Origin: Achatina immaculata
Lineage: Eukaryota; Mollusca; Gastropoda; Stylommatophora; Achatinidae
Reading direction: 5' to 3'
Assembly (NCBI GenBank): GCA_009760885.1
Contig: CM019693.1
Span: 51,778,096 to 51,842,095 of the forward strand
Length of the DNA stretch: 64,000 nt
Every line of letters starts with the position of its first letter. Within the stretch, counting starts at the first letter, position 1. The position numbers were made by a program, and so were the translations under genes. Positions 11,901-22,972 of the stretch are shown in pieces. The notes below the pieces were generated by a model, which saw only the letters and a list, made by a program, of their open reading frames with translations, had not been told where the DNA came from and did not search any database.

Positions 11901-12255
11901 TTCAGCGCCTGCTTTTGCTGATGTAATTATGGCTGTGCTATAAGAATTCCATACTTCATCTATACCTATCTCCTCTACTTCACTGAGTGTTGTGGAATGA
12001 TTGGTAAGTTCCTGATTGAAATTACTATTAGTATTCTCTTCTTGTAGGCTGTGGCTGTTTATCTTTCTGTGTACTGATTTCTTGTGTTGGCTTTTCAGTT
12101 TTAGTTTTATTTTCGCTCTACACAGATTGTGATCACTGTTGACATCTGCACCCCTATATGCCCGTACATCTATCAGAGATGTGATGTATTGTTTCTAATA
12201 CAAAAATTATCTATCTGGTTTCTAGTTCTATCATCTGGAGATATCCACGTTGTTT
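11901..12255 (-). pseudogene. C-type LINE endonuclease fragment
   Basis: Antisense copy of the C-type endonuclease C-terminal part and the linker after it, closely matching 47243-47590. Read on minus it includes the YRGADVNSDHN-type terminal motif (here near 12150) and an STTLSEVEEIGID-like linker. Frames are interrupted. It resumes the C sequence that leaves off at 11090, with about 150 bp of C missing between them. Confidence 0.76.
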
Positions 12256-13121
12256 TTGAGTCATGGAAACCAGATATAGTCGCAGTGAGTAGATATGAAT
12301 AATATATGGCGACTAGTAAGAAGGTTGCGAAAGCAATAAAGAATATAGCTATGAAGATGGTTGACTCACATGAGATGACATATTTTAGTTATTAGTTAGA
12401 TGGTAGAACTTGGTAAACGAGTAATTAATTGGGTTACCAATATTTTGTGTAATTATAATGTGTTGGAGATGATTGCAGCTGATTGTTTTATGTATTATAT
12501 GTTGCAATCTAGTCTAGTGATGGTGTCTAGTGTTTCTCGCGCTACTTGTGTCATAAACTGTTTTGACTCTTGGACCACAAGTAAATAGTTCAGTGTCGTT
12601 ATTTCTGTTGGGTGCTGTTGTTCTTGTAATAATTGTAAATTATTGTTCGTTCACACATAACTGATACAGTTCCCAGGTGGCCTGATTGATAAAGGTTGAA
12701 GAATTAGCACCTGGGGATTATTAAGATATCCCTTATTTAAGAGAGAAAATAACATAAAACTTTGACTTATTTTTAGTACTGTAGTATAAAGTCTGAAGTT
12801 CGCTACCTTAACCTAATGAGAACTTTGCACTCACAAAACATCTGCGACATACAATAACTTACATTACTGAGTGTGGCACCGAGATAAACGCATAACATCA
12901 CGTGACATCAGGAAACAGAACAAAACGTCCAGGACAACACAATCACACTTTTCCGTGCGTACCTCACGAGAACAAATGTAGATTGACTATTGCTTCTCAC
13001 TCTGCACAGCTCTTACACACTGGACAATCACCTGCCCAAACAGCCAGGCGCTGACCCTGATCCCTTCGGCCGCCATAGCCGAACAATCCAAGCTCCCTAC
13101 CTCACCATCCTCGCACTACTT
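12256..13121. other. Unassigned AT-rich sequence
   Basis: About 870 bp with no recognised gene, transposon motif or tandem unit. Short open frames, such as 12400-12588, show no family features. The last 130 bp lead into the satellite and give the start of a 225-codon satellite frame. Confidence 0.4.
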
Positions 13122-14090
13122 ATTTCTAGGGGAACGTCTGGACAGAAACTAGTTTCTAGGGGAAAGTCTGGACAGAAACTAGTTTCTTGGGGAAAGTCTG
13201 GACAGAAACTAGTTTCCAGGGGAAAGTCTGGACAGAAACTAGTTTCTAGGGGAAAGTCTGAACAGAAACTAGTTTCCAGGGGAAAGTCTGGACATAAACT
13301 AGTTTCCAGGGGAAAATCTGGACAGAAACTAGTTTCCAGGGGAAAGTCTGGACAGAAACTAGTTTCTAGGGGAAAGTTTGAACATAAACTAGTTTCTAGG
13401 GGAAAGTTTGAACAGAAACTAGTTTCTAGGGGAAAGTTTGAACATAAACTAGTTTCTAGGGGAAAGTTTGAACATAAACTAGTTTCTAGGGGAAAGTTTG
13501 AACATAAACTAGTTTCTAGGGGAAAGTTTGAACAGAAACTAGTTTCTAGTGAAAATTATGAACAGAAACTGGTTTCTATTGAAAAGTCTGAACAGAAACT
13601 GGTTTCTATTGAAAAGTCTGAACAGAAACTGGTTTCTAGTGAAAAGTCTGAACAGAAACTAGTTTAAAGGGAAAAGTCTGAACAGAAACAACTATACTAA
13701 TTTCTAGGAAGCAGTCTGGCGATAAACAACTGTACTAGTTTCTATGGAAAAATCTGAACAGAAACAATTGTACTAGTTTCTATGGAAAAATCTGAACAGA
13801 AACAATTGTACTAGTTTCTATGGAAAAATCTGAACAGAAACAACTGCACTAGTTTCTAGGGAAAAGTCTGAACAGAAACACCTGTACTAGTTTCTAGGGA
13901 AAAGTCTGAGCAGAAACTAGTTTCTAGGGAAAGGTCTGAACAGAAACAATTATACTAATTTCTACGAAACAGTCTGGAGAGAAGCAACTGTACTACTTTG
14001 TAGGAAAAAGGTCTGGAGAGAAACAACTGTACTACTTTGTAGGAAAATTCTGGAGAGAAACAACTGTACTGCTTTGTAGGAAAAAGTCTT
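13122..14090. repeat. 30-bp satellite switching to 38-bp units
   Basis: From 13122 to about 13690 units are 30 bp (ctagtttctaggggaaagtc, then gaacataaa or gacagaaa). From about 13690 an 8-base block (caactata/caattgta) is added and the unit becomes 38 bp, as at the window start. The first part keeps a 225-codon plus-strand frame open (12990-13667, repeating KLVSRGKSGQ), which I do not call a gene. Confidence 0.92.
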
Positions 14091-14091
14091 T

Positions 14092-14355
14092 GTAGGTGTC
14101 TGAGTGGCGAATTGGTTATTGCACTGGTCTCTCATGGCGAAGGTCGGGAGTTCGAATCCGGCCAGAGCCACCCCAGTCACCCAGCTGTAGAAATGGGTAC
14201 CCGACTTCTTCTGGAGTTGGGGAAGGAAACGCGGCCAGGCGTGATACTGACCCTATCGCCCTCTAGTGTGCTGACAGGTCAAGGAAAATATGGGCACTAA
14301 TGCCATATCCCTATGTGCCTCTAAGGCATGACAGGATTACCTTTACCTTTTTTTT
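14092..14355 (+). mobile_element. tRNA-derived SINE
   Basis: The head resembles a tRNA gene with RNA polymerase III promoter boxes: an A-box-like tgagtggcgaattgg near 14101 and a B box gagttcgaatcc at 14148-14159. A tRNA-unrelated body of about 170 bp follows (cccagctgtagaaatgggta), then a T-rich end at 14340-14353. Length, order and the absence of a clean cloverleaf after the B box argue for a SINE rather than a functional tRNA gene. I found no clear target-site duplication. Confidence 0.78.
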
Positions 14356-14470
14356 TACCTAAATATTAGTTTACTGTTTGTTTTACATTTGTACATGCTC
14401 ATCTCTTTGTCTCTTTTGTTTTCTTCTCACCTTAACTTATTTCTACCTTTTTTTCACACACTTTTGATTA

Positions 14471-14795
14471 TCTCTACCCTAGAAAGCATTGACTCTGTCT
14501 ACCCTAAAAAGCATTGACTCTGTCTACCCTAGAAAGCATTGACTCTGTCTACCCTAGAAAACATTGACTCTGTCTACCCTAGAAAGCATTGACTCTGTCT
14601 ACCCTAGAAAACATTGACTCTGTCTACCCTAGAAAGCACTGACTCTGTCTACCCTAGAAAGCATTGACTCTGTCTACCCTAGAAAGCATTGACTCTGTCT
14701 ACTCAAGAAAGCATTGACTCTGTCTACTCTAGAAAGCATTGACTCTGTCTACTCTAAAAAGCATTGACTCTGTCTACCCTAGAAAGCACTGACTT
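14471..14795. repeat. 25-bp tandem satellite
   Basis: About 13 units of 25 bp (core tctaccctagaaagcattga, with actct and aaaag variants). Outside it, 14356-14470 and 14796-14961 are T-rich or unique sequence with nothing recognised. Confidence 0.92.
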
Positions 14796-15011
14796 TTCTA
14801 TTCTTTTACCACTGAACATTATGAATACTAACCCTCCTCTCACAGCAGCTAAAAGTGAGGATTTGTCAGTATAGATTTATCCAGTGTGGACTAGCGTCTT
14901 TTGTAAAACTCAGGTGAATTAATGTTTTGGTTTGAGTATAAGAATGGACATTGGGGGGAAGAGGGGTGGTAGTATATACAGAGTGAAAGGGGATAGGTGG
15001 GTAGTAATATA

Positions 15012-16347
15012 GGGTCCGGCATAAAGCTTAGCTCGGTTTTAAAAATAGAAAATAATTTAAGCGGCATAGTTTTTAATGCCGCTTTAATTATTTTATTTTT
15101 AAAAAGTGAACTGAAACTCAGAAAAGTTGATCATTTTATTATTACTGACAATCATATTTATTTTTTGAAAACTACACCGGTTAGATGCCCGCCATTACAT
15201 TTGATACATTCAGCCAGGCGTCTGGAAAATTCCTGTATAACACTATTTAACATGTTCAAAGGGATATTTTGAATACAGTGTCGGATTCGATCTTTTATGT
15301 CTGCAACTGACTGTGGTCGACTAGCATCACCGTGTTCTTGAGGTACCCCCACAAAAAGAAATCTTCGGCCGATAAATCCGGTGACCTTGCTGGCCAATGA
15401 ATATCCCCAAATCTGGAAATAAGACTATTGGGAAATGCTTGTCGTAGCATAGCCATGGAATGACGGGCTGTGTGGGCAGTTGCTCCGTCTTGTTGAAACC
15501 ATATTAGTTCCTTATTTCTTTTGACCAACTCTGGAATGAAGTATTCAATTAGCATCTGCACATAGCGATCGCTATTAAGAGTAAGAGGATGCCCATCTTT
15601 CGTCTTTAAACAAATATGGGCCAATGACGCCGAATGATGCAAGGCCACACCACACTGTTACTCGTTCACTATGGAGCGGTTTCTCATGCAGTAATTGTGG
15701 ACTTTCAGCTGACCAATGTCTGAAATTCTGCTTGTTCACACTTCCTGACAACTCAAAATCTGCTTCATCAAACATTATGAGGTTACTGAGCAAATTTGGA
15801 TTTTCTTCAATGTATGCTAGTAAATAGTTAGCGAAGTCAAGTCTGTTAACTTTATACAAACTATTCAGTTGCTGCATAACTTGCAACTTGTAAGGGTAGA
15901 AATGCAGATGATTATGAATGATGAGACGTACCAAGTGCCAAAGCGTTCCTAACAAGTGACCGCCGAGGGCTACGAAGCATTGCGTTGCAGACTTCTTGGA
16001 TTCGTTCAGGTGTCTGATGAGTTCTTGGACGACCAGTAGACTTGTTATTAATGCAATTAGCAGTTTTCTTAAATTTTTTGATCCACCTTAAAATTGTTCT
16101 CCCATCGGACACATTATCACGGGGAGGCAACTCAAAATGGCCACGAAACTTTCGTTGTACAGTAATAAACGATTCTTCATTTTTTAAAAATAAGTTTCAA
16201 CGGTGAATGCGCGATGTTAGGTGTGCCAAGCCATTGTTAAAAATGACCGTTTGTCTGCTTCATCTCTGACGTCATGTTTTTTTTCACACGTATTCAGTTT
16301 CCGCGCAATACGTCAGTTAAATCCGGCTATACTTTATCCGGACAGGG
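15012..16347 (-). mobile_element. Tc1/mariner-class DNA transposon with TIRs
   Basis: This is a complete 1336-bp element inside the satellite. Its left end gggtccggcataaag pairs with the inverted right end (reverse complement ccctgtccggataaag). The terminal inverted repeats extend about 25 bp with small gaps. TA dinucleotides at 15010-15011 and 16348-16349 fit the TA target-site duplication of this superfamily, and the satellite resumes on each side. A near-perfect 18-bp stem (about 15050-15067 with 15075-15092) lies just inside the left end. The minus-strand transposase is frameshifted, so this is a dead copy. Confidence 0.9.
15158..16200 (-). pseudogene. Tc1/mariner-class transposase, frameshifted
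   Basis: Read on minus, the N-terminus has FITVQRKFRGHFELPP and a helix-turn-helix region with GRTILRWIKKFKK and STGRPRT (about 16180-16020). The catalytic domain follows in other frames: first Asp in MFDEADFELSGSVNKQNFR (near 15770), second in WFQQDGATAHTAR (near 15490), third in WPARSPDLSAEDFFLWG. I count 41 residues between the second Asp and the Asp of SAED, not the 34 of classical mariner. The C-terminal part is SVADIKDRIRHCI. At least three frameshifts (near 15940, 15630 and 15340) separate the pieces, so no functional protein is made. Confidence 0.88.
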
Positions 16348-16876
16348 TATATACAGAGTAAAAGGGGGTAGGTTGGTAGTAGTATATACAGAGTAAAAGG
16401 GGGTAGGTTGGTAGTATTATATACAGAGTAAAAGGGGGTAGGTTGGTAGTATATACAGAGTAAAAGGGGGTAGGTTGGTAGTAGTATATACAGAGTAAAA
16501 GGGGGTAGGTTGGTAGTAGTATATACAGAGTAAAAGGGGGTAGGTTGGTAGTAGTATATACAGAGTAAAAGGGGGTAGGTTGTTAATAGTATATACAGAG
16601 TAAAAGGGGGTAGGTTGGTAGTAGTATATACAGAGTAAAAGGTGGTAGGTTGTTAATACTATATACAGAGTAAAAGGGGGTAGGGTGGTAGTAGTATATA
16701 CAGAGTAAAAGGGGGTAGGTTGTTAATAGTATATACAGAGTAAAAGGGGGTAAGGTGGTAGTAGTATATACAGAGTAAAAGGGGGTAGGTTGTTAATAGT
16801 ATATACAGAGTAAAAGGGGGTAAGGTGGTAGTAGTATATACAGAGTAAAAGGGGGTAGGTTGTTAATAGTATATAC

Positions 16877-17880
16877 ACTTGGTTTTGGGCCAAAATTCCT
16901 GTACAACTACCGCCCGGTGAGCCGGTGCATTATCATGAAGAAAGAAAAAACTGCCAGGTGTTGAATACTCGGGTCGAACTCGGAGAATTCTTCTCAATAG
17001 ACGTTTGAAAATTCTTAAATAAACTTTGGCAGTGACAGTCTGTCCCTCTGGAATAAATTCTTCGCGAATAACTCCTTTGCTGTTCTAGAAGCACACCAAC
17101 ACTGTCTTTACTTTCGACTTTTGAAGACAATTTTTTTTTTTTTTGCCTTTTAGGGATAATGATGACTTCCACTTAGTACCTTGGCATTTAGTTCTGGGAT
17201 CATAGCGGAAAATCCATGTTTCATCCTCTGCAGCAATCAAATCTAAGAAATGTTTATTTGTGCAATACGTTTTGATGATGTCTTTTGCGTACTTAACACG
17301 CTGATGAGTTTGGTCATCAGACAACGCATGTGGTACAAACCAGCAAGCAACTTTTTTTCTTTCCCAAATATTCCATTAAAATTTTACGAATGGTCTCTTG
17401 GTTAACACCAAATTCATCTGCCATCATTCTTACATTCAAACAACGATCTACTTGTATCCGTTCTCTGATTTTTGCAATGAGAAATGTTCATTATGAACAG
17501 AAATTGGGCGTCCATGTCTAGTTGCATTGGTAATCGTTTCCATATCACGTTTGAATCATGAACACCACCTTAATATCTGTGCACGAGATAAACAGTTATC
17601 CCCATAAACTTGCCGCATCAATTCAGCTGTTTCAATGGCACTTTTTCTGAATTTTAAACAGATTTTAATATTAGCTTTTTGCTCCATGCTGATTACATAA
17701 CAATGCACCTCTGACTAGGTGAACAAAATGGCGGCTTGGTTGTCGTCTGCTAATCAGGTGGCGATGACATGTTGTCAAATCAAAGATGAAGGTTGCCTCT
17801 TTGGATTCCATGCTTTCCTTCAAAGATGACATTTTTTATTTGGCCATAATAAAATCAGACTCAGTGCTTAATTGTCGGAT
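16877..17880 (-). pseudogene. Mariner transposase relic, truncated
   Basis: Minus-strand pieces begin MEQKANIKICLKFRKSA (near 17685), then NCLSRAQILRW. The central part has AAEDETWIFRYDPRTK (first catalytic Asp, near 17225) and KVKTVLVCF, then FLHDNAPAHRAVVVQEFWPK (second Asp, near 16925). The sequence stops at 16877 within the satellite, so the third catalytic residue and the transposon end on that side are gone. Internal stops and frameshifts are frequent. Unlike the neighbouring DD41D-like element this has the HDNAPAH motif of classical mariner. Confidence 0.84.
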
Positions 17881-18425
17881 CTTTTATATACAGAGTAAAA
17901 GGGGGTAGTTGATAGTAGAATATACAAAGTAAAAGGAAGTAGTTGGTAGTAATATATACAGAGTAAAAGGGGTAGGTTGGTAGTAATATATACAGAGTAA
18001 AAGGGGTAGGTTGGTAGTAATATATACAGAGTAAAAGGGAGTAGGTTGGTAGTAGTATATACAGAGTAAAAGGGGTAGGTTGGTAGTAATATATACAGAG
18101 TAAAAGGGAGTAGGTTGGTAGTAGTATATACAGAGCAAAAGGGGGTAGGTTGGTAGTAGTATATACAGAGTAAAAGGGGTAGTTGGTAGTAGTATATACA
18201 GAGTAAAAGGGGGTAGTTGGTAGTAGTATATACAGAGTAAAAGGGGGTAGTTGGTAGTAGTATATACAGAGTAAAATGGGGTAGGTTGGTAGTAGTATAT
18301 ACAGAGTAAAAGGGGGTAGGTTGGTAGTAGTATATACAGAGTAAAAGGGGGTAGGTTGGTAGTAGTATATACAGAGTAAAAGGGGGTAGGTTGGTAATAG
18401 TATATACAGAGTAAAAGGGGTTCTT

Positions 18426-19452
18426 ATCTTATATCTTATATCATTCCCGTGCCGTTAAATGTCACATAGATCTCGCAAGGTAGTTCGCCAATTTTTCCTG
18501 TTTTCGGCGAGCTTTTCAACCTCATCAAGGGATTGTATGCCTGTTAATTTGGCCTTTCTTAACAATGTCCTCTTTAGAGTTTCTCGTGGTCTGCCTCTTT
18601 TTATTTGGCCTGTTGTGTTGTACTTGATAGCTTGTTTTTGGACTCTCTAATCGTTTCTTCTCATCACATGACCAACATATGTCTATCTCCTTTTCCTGAT
18701 CACCCATGAGACTGGTTGTTGTTCAGTCATCTGTCTTATCTCTGCATTGTTCTTGAATTCGTTCCACTTGATGCCGAGTATTTTCCTTAGGCATTTGTTT
18801 TCAAAAAAGCTAAATTTCTTTTCTGTTTATTTAGTTGTTTTCCAGTTTTTGCATGCATAAATGAGGGTGGATATTACATTTGAATTGAATAGTCTTAACT
18901 TGGTTTTTGTGCTTATATTTTTTAATGTCATATGTTCTCAAGATTCTTGAAGATCGATGCTCTTTTGCAATTTTAATTCTAACTTCCTTTCTGGTGTCAT
19001 CATCCTGATCTATGTAGCTACCAAGGTATGCAAATTGATTGACTTCTTCAACAGCTGTCCCTTCTACGTGTATTTTTCCATTTAGATTAATGGGATGTTT
19101 TATTATTTTTGTTTTGTCCTTGTTAATTTCAAGCCCTATTTTGCTAGCCAGTGAAGACAGGCTATCTGTTTTTTTTTCTTGCATGGAATTCACATTGTTA
19201 CTGATAAGAGTTATGTCATCAGCAAAATCAAGATCTTCTAGTTGGCTCCCATGTACCCAATCAATACCTGTGTTACCTGTGCAGCATTTTTTCATTATGA
19301 AGTCTATTGTAATTCCATAAAGCAACAGTATACATCCTTGTTTCATGCCTGTTTCAATCTGGAACCATTCACTCATCCCTTATTCTGTTTTTACTGTACA
19401 ACCATATCCATTGTAGATGTCCTCAATGATGTTGACAATTTTAGATGGTATT
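18426..19452 (-). pseudogene. C-type LINE, 5'-truncated
   Basis: The 3' end lies at 18426 (reverse complement of ggcacgggaaggatataag plus the ATAAG-type tail). Minus-strand RT pieces include GMKQGCILLLYGITIDFIMK (near 19340), motif C DFADDITLISNN (near 19215) and NQFAYLGSYIDQDDDTRKEV (near 19020). The 181-codon frame at 18831-19376 is the longest intact part. The sequence upstream of motif B is missing. Confidence 0.85.
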
Positions 19453-19734
19453 AGGTTAGCGGGGTAGGGGTATCCCCTATCAAAGGAGAAGTAAGACATC
19501 TCCTTACCTCCGTCACTCTACGGGACACCCTTGGGCAGGTGGAGTACCCGTATAGCCCCCCCCCCCGTTCAGGGTGACGTGAAGCCATGGAAGCAGGTGG
19601 TGGATGGAATGGGAGAGCAGCCGACAGATAATGTTGGTTATAGTCACCATTCTATGATGGTAGGCAGATGATCTCAACGTAGGGAAAATGGCTATGATCA
19701 CTGACTAGTACAGTCACTCCCCGGATGGAAAGCA

Positions 19735-20660
19735 ATGGTAAACTATCGTCTGGAAATATACCAAGAAACCCAAACAACAATCATGGAAAGTCAAATAGGA
19801 AAAAGATCTGGTGGTGAATCCCCCAGGCCAGATAGATCTAATTTTAACACTGAGGAAGAGTGTGAGACAGAGGTCAGTACTAGTAATTGTGATGACGGAC
19901 AAAATCCTGACGGTGTTACCAAGGAAAACCCCTGCATCAAACTAAAAATAAAAATAAGAGTAGGAATATGGAATATAAGAAGTATGTATGAGGGAAGTAA
20001 AAATAATAAGTGACGAGATGAAAAGAACGAGGATACACATTTTGGGAATCTGCGAACATCAATGGAAAGGATCAGGACACTTTAAGAGCGAGAATGATAA
20101 TATCTTTATATACTCTGGTGGAGAAGTAGGAGGAAAGAATGGAGTGGCTTTTTACATGGACAAATCAACATCAAAAGAATTACTAGGTTACAATCCAGCA
20201 AGCGATAGAATTCTCACAATCAGACTTAAGGGCATTCCTAGAAATGTAACAATCATCCAGATATATGCACCTACATCAGCAGCAGAAGAATAGGAAGTAG
20301 AAGACTTTTATAACACGCTGCAAACGACGATAGACCAGGTACGTAAAAATGATATTGCATTAATAATGGGCGATTTTAAAGCAAAGATTGGTACAGAAAG
20401 AGCAGAAGATGAAGGACATGTTGTAGGGAAATTTAGCACAGGACATAGAAATGAGGCAGGTGACAATCTAAAGACTTTTTGGATGGAAAATGAGCTAATG
20501 ATCGCTAACACACTTTTTAAACAACATCCAAGAAGACTTTACATATGGACATCACCTGATGGGAAAACCAAGAATCAAATAGATTACATTTTAGTGCAAA
20601 GAAGGTGGAGATCAAGTATAACATCAGCAAAACCTTTACCATGTGCTGATTGTGACTGAC
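19735..20660 (+). pseudogene. A-type LINE APE endonuclease, broken
   Basis: The N-terminal frame (19735-20013) ends in KIRVGIWNIRSMYEG, the conserved opening of RTE endonucleases. The protein continues in another frame from 19988 with IHILGICEHQWKGSG, then IIQIYAPTSAAEE followed by TAG at 20291. The next piece has MGDFKAKIG (near 20370), NTLFKQHPRR, and WTSPDGKTKNQIDYILV. It stops at CD followed by TGA (20657-20659), where the catalytic SDH would be. The nickase could not be made as one protein from this copy. Confidence 0.86.
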
Positions 20661-20768
20661 CATGAGTTACTATTGGCAGACATGAAGATAAAAATAAAAA
20701 AGACAGTAAGGGATCAAAACCAGAGCTGATTTGATCATACAAAAATACCAGAACAATACGGTATAGAA

Positions 20769-22650
20769 GTGAAGAACCGTTTTGAAATCCTGATGGCTGT
20801 ACAGGAGGAGATGACACCAGATGAATTGGCTACGCAGGCCAGAGATATCTTAATAACAACAGCTAAAGACATGGTTCCAGTAAAGAAAACACAAAAGAAT
20901 GGGTGGATTACAGCAAGCACACTAGAACTGATAAAACAATGTAGAGAAATGAAGATGCAATGGAAAGTGACAAACAACAACAAAGAGGAATACAAATCTT
21001 TAACAACAGAAGTATGAAGAAACATATGAAAAGACAAAAACAATACATACAAGATTGTTGTGAAAGAATAGAAGGACATCAGAAGTGTGGAAGACATAGT
21101 GAAATGTTTAAAGAAATGAGTACACTGACGAGAAATGTCATACCTACGCTAAATATAATTTGTGACAAGATGGGGAATACCTTGACAGAGACAGGGGGAA
21201 TTCTAGAAAGATGGAAGGAATATTGCAGAGGAATGTATGAAACAACTGACTGTGGAAGCAGAAATCAACAGTGTGAATTATTATTGGAGAAGAAAGAACC
21301 CAAACTGACAATAGAAGAAGTTTTATGGGCAATAAAGAATCAAAAAATGGTAAATCACCAGGTTGTGATGAGATAACATCTGAACTTATTAAAGCAGGAG
21401 GAAAGGAATGTGCAACAATCTATCATGCACTATGTAAAAAGATATGCCATTTAGATATTTGGCCAAATTCATACCACTGCCAAAAAAAAAGTTAACCTGA
21501 AATTATGCACAAACTACAGAACTGTTGCCCTGTAAAATTCTGTTAAAAATCAAAATGAGTAGACTTCATAAGAAAATCGAAAAAGAAGTCACTATGGTCA
21601 AAGCTGTTTTCAGGCAAGGAAGAGTATCGAGAGATAATATATTCAATATAAGATTAATAATAGAGAAATGCAGAGAGTTTAATGTGAATCTATATTTATC
21701 CTTTATAGACTACTCAAAGCCATTTGATTGTGTACAACACCAGAAACTTTGGGAAATAATGGGAACAAATGGGATTTCCAACACATTTGATACAATTAAC
21801 ATCACTGCTGTATCTAGACCAACAAGTAGTAGTAAGAATAAATGGTGAAACAACAACTTTGTTTGACATAAAACAAGGGGTCCATCAGGGGTGCATATTG
21901 TCACCCTACTTATTTAACTTGTATACTGAAAATATAATGAGGAATCTTAGAGAAGATATAAACAAAGAATATTAAGATGCCATAACAATTGGAGGTTATG
22001 AAATACCAGAGATTAGATATGCTGATGACACAGTATTACTGTCCACAACACAAAAGGGAATAGAAAAACTAATTATGTAAGTCCTTAAGAACAGCAAAGA
22101 AAAAAACCTCTATCTTAATACAAAGAAAACTAAATTGATGACAACTGATAAAACAAACAAAGCAGTTGAAATATGTATCAGTGAGGAAAAATTGGAAGAA
22201 GTGAAGAGTTTTGCATATCTTGGATCACTGCTAACTAATAATGGAGATACAATGAGGGAAATTAAAAGGAGGACATCTATCGTTCTTCAGAAAGTAAAAC
22301 AACTAAAGAATCTGTGCAGAGGAATAGACAGAATTACAAAAATAAGATTTTTAAGGGCATGCATCTTTCCCATCGCAATATTTGCCTGTGAGACCTGGAC
22401 ATTTAACAAAACAGATGAGAAACACATAAATGCCTTTGAATGTAAATGCTACAGGAGAGTTCTTCAAATATCATGGACACAAAAAAGAACAAATATATCT
22501 ATACTACAAGAGCTTAATATTGAAGAAGGTTGGCTAGTAAAGAGGATTAAAGAGAGAAAACTTAAATATTTTGGACACATTAAACGTCATGATAATCTAG
22601 AGAAAACCATTTTGGAAGGGTACATAATGGGAAAAAGAAGACCAAGGTGA
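20769..22650 (+). pseudogene. A-type LINE reverse transcriptase, broken
   Basis: The linker starts KNRFEILMAVQEEM. RT blocks in order: RQGRVSRDNIFNIRLIIEK (near 21620), motif A LSFIDYSKPFDCVQHQK (near 21700), motif B GVHQGCILSPYLFNLYTE (near 21880), motif C RYADDTVLL (near 22015), SFAYLGSLLTNNGDTM, and a C-terminal FACETWTFNK and KCYRRVLQISWTQKR. Stops occur at about 21017, 21375, 21845, 21973 and 22077, with a frameshift near 21820. The last 171 codons (22135-22650) are open. Confidence 0.86.
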
Positions 22651-22815
22651 AGATGAGTGCAAGACACCGTTGATGATCTGCAAATGGATGCATTAGCAGC
22701 AGGCCATCTTGCTCACAACCGAGAGGTCTACAGGAGTGCTGATAGGGAGGAAAAGTTCCGCAAGGGACATGCACATGAATGAATGAATGAATGAATGAAT
22801 GAGTGAATGAATTAG

Positions 22816-22972
22816 TCGCAGGGGGTAATATTATATATGGAGTAAAAAGGGGGTAACATTTAATAGTATATACAGGGTAAAAGGAGGTATGGGTAATATT
22901 GTATAAATATAGTTATATGGTAAAAAGAGGTAGAGAGTAATATTATATATATATATAGTAAAAGGAGGTATT
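22816..22972. repeat. Degenerate 32-35-bp satellite units
   Basis: Diverged units (taatattatatatggagtaa, aatagtatatacagggtaa) are related to the 14962-18425 array. They lie between the A tail and the C-type fragment. Confidence 0.75.

Larger units (their letters stand above)
14962..18425. repeat. 32-35-bp satellite interrupted by two DNA transposons
   Basis: Units contain agtatatacagagtaaaagg followed by gggtaggttggt. Spacing varies from 32 to 35 bp through the number of agt triplets. The array is split into 14962-15011, 16348-16876 and 17882-18425 by a mariner-class element and a mariner relic. Related degenerate units recur at 22816-22972 and 23766-24587. Confidence 0.92.
19455..22815 (+). 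mobile_element. Near full-length A-type RTE-like LINE
   Basis: This is the most complete A copy, about 3.36 kb. It has a GC-richer 5' region (19455-19734), endonuclease (about 19900-20660), RT (about 20760-22650) and a (GAAT)n tail at 22778-22812. Such a size and endonuclease-then-RT order with a simple-repeat tail fit RTE-clade elements. Stops and frameshifts interrupt both domains. attag occurs just before the 5' end and at the tail, but that is too short to call a target-site duplication confidently. Confidence 0.87.

Noticed and set aside
12400..12588. A 62-codon frame in unassigned sequence
   Set aside because: It is short, with no domain or conserved motif and no neighbouring support; expected by chance.
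12990..13667. A 225-codon frame with ten-residue repeats (KLVSRGKSGQ)
   Set aside because: The repeats are the 30-bp satellite also found at 4788 and 6680, where it is not in an open frame. The non-repeat first 45 codons have no recognisable features.
14092..14165. Functional tRNA gene
   Set aside because: A and B boxes are present but the fold is poor and a 170-bp body with a T-rich end follows, so a tRNA-derived SINE fits better.
19455..22815. An intact, active A-type retrotransposon
   Set aside because: Although near full length, it has several stops and frameshifts in both endonuclease and RT, and the terminal SDH is lost after a premature stop.
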